Position numbers and translations under genes: made by a program. Below are positions 62,672-64,000 of a stretch of 64,000 nt of DNA, piece by piece. Origin of the DNA: Geosiphon pyriformis (Eukaryota; Glomeromycota; Glomeromycetes; Archaeosporales; Geosiphonaceae); the NCBI GenBank assembly GCA_016748015.1, contig JAAOMT010000302.1:171237-235236 (forward strand). Direction: 5' to 3'. The notes under the pieces were generated by a model. It was not told the origin of the DNA and made no database searches. It saw only the letters and a list, made by a program, of their open reading frames with translations. Each line of letters begins with the position of its first letter. The stretch's first letter is position 1.

Positions 62672-63258
62672 CGGGCTTTTTTCAAAAACCATTTGAAAAT
62701 TTTAATTTACCCTTTACTGAAAAAGAATACATCATAGTGATAGGTCACGGAAAAACTGGAAAGTTCAAAATAACAATAGAGGCAACCTCTTGCATGATTG
62801 AGATCGGAAAAATTGAGAATTCCCACAGGTTATCCCAGGTCAAATTTCCGATATTTTCATAATTTCCCAGTTTCTTTTAACTGGGGAATTATTTTTACTC
62901 GGGTTTTAAGATTGGGTAAATAATTTATAAGAAAATCTTGACGCTAGTTAAAGAATTACTGGTAAAACTCTAAAATTATTTGATTTTTCCGTTTTTTTTT
63001 TTGGGGGGGGGGATAGGAGGGATAATTAATATTCAGAATAGCCTTTTTAAATAAACTTGAAATTTCACCAACTTTATAAACTTGATTTCCTTTTAAATGG
63101 GTAACTATCGAGCTGTCAATATAGAAAATTTTTAATGTACTACCTAACGTATCTTACCAAGATTACTATTTATTTTTCACAAAACAGGATGCAAAGCGTA
63201 CAAATTAATTGGAAAAATTATCACGGAAATTTGGTGGAAAATTACTAAACTTTTAATG

Positions 63259-63323
63259 ATGATTTGATTTGATTTGATTTTAAGTTGTTTTAGTTCAGTT
63301 TAGTTCAGTTTAGTTCAGTTCAG
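63259..63323. repeat. (GATTT)n and (TTTAGTTCAG)n short tandem repeats
   Basis: Four GATTT units, then about three to four TTTAGTTCAG units. Confidence 0.85.
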
Positions 63324-63956
63324 AAGATTATGCTTATTTTTTTTCCAATATTAAAAAAAAAATAAAAAAATAAAAAAAAGGAAAAAACAACGAACCCTAA
63401 CCTATTAATCGATTCCTATTCTCTTTAAAATATGGAAATTACCTTTTTGTTTTATCTGATCATGTCTCTACATATTCTAGCTTGATATCAATAAAACTTT
63501 GGAATTTCTAGTTGATTTCAAGTTTTTTTTTCATTTATCGATATATATTCAAATATGGACTTTTTATCGGTCCTCTCAATTGTTATGTATAAATAGTGAC
63601 ACACTTATTAGAATGCATAATTAAATATGTTTAGACTAGAAATTAATCGGATCTAAATTAAATGATACTTCTACTTTCCCTTTTTTATCTAACCATTCTA
63701 ATATTTTAAATGTAAAATATCTAAGTTTTTTTTTTTTCATATCACTTCTTTGTCGCACCCGGTAATTCAAACTTATTGAGTTTAAGAGAGATGATAAATA
63801 ATTTTTTATTTTAAATTCAAATATTAGAGATGCATATAACTAAATCGATATATTCATTTAAAAATATATATAAAGTATTTTGGAATAATAAAAAAAGTTT
63901 ATGGTGAATTGAAAAGGTTAGTATAAAGGTTTAAAAGTTGATCAGGTTAAATATTA

Positions 63957-64000
<44 letters not shown>

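Overview
This looks like nuclear DNA of an arbuscular-mycorrhizal fungus (Glomeromycotina, for example Gigaspora or Rhizophagus relatives). It is very AT-rich, with a few short, normal-composition gene islands with GT-AG introns in a sea of decayed transposons. Supporting the assignment are a stand-alone Sel1-repeat protein of the type hugely expanded in these fungi, a degenerate HSPA12-like Hsp70 tail, and two copies of a LINE whose RT/RNase H protein I recognise from Gigaspora and Rhizophagus. The taxon is an inference; there is no rRNA or other marker in the window.

Layout. 1-6.3 kb is a conventional gene region: a four-helix membrane protein (plus strand, four exons) converges on a 673-residue regulator-like protein with a coiled coil (minus strand, two exons). 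6.3-10.8 kb holds a 2,109-bp stretch present twice in apparently identical form, separated by exactly 20 N. This is most likely two unmerged overlapping contig ends rather than biology, and the degenerate Hsp70 tail lies at its edge. 11.7-13.6 kb is AT-rich filler. 13.6-19.1 kb is a pogo/Tigger-like DNA transposon relic with terminal inverted repeats, a broken CENP-B/DDE transposase and about 3.5 kb of unclassified, stop-riddled DNA inside it. An intact Sel1-repeat gene stands at 21.9-23.1 kb. 26.2-33.1 kb (plus) and 34.2-41.9 kb (minus) are two diverged copies of one two-ORF LINE, tail to tail around a 1.1-kb AT spacer; the minus copy is itself interrupted by a ~0.94-kb insertion.

41.9-57.4 kb is an extreme AT desert that looks empty but is not: by eye, the plus strand at 53.6-55.4 kb still reads as a Ty3/gypsy reverse transcriptase-RNase H-integrase, almost every informative G or C having been lost. 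Two related direct repeats about 5.8 kb apart flank it and may be its LTRs. A ~0.77-kb island of ordinary composition with imperfect inverted ends sits at 45.7-46.5 kb. 57.4-64 kb has different texture, with no genes but many microsatellites and one G-quadruplex-like G-run block.

Only three protein genes look intact (four-TM protein, coiled-coil protein, Sel1 protein), and nothing suggests they act in one pathway. I found no convincing new system. The points most worth a second look are the probable false duplication, the ATGA ORF1/ORF2 junction conserved in both LINE copies, stop codons shared by both copies, and the near-invisible gypsy remnant in the AT desert.
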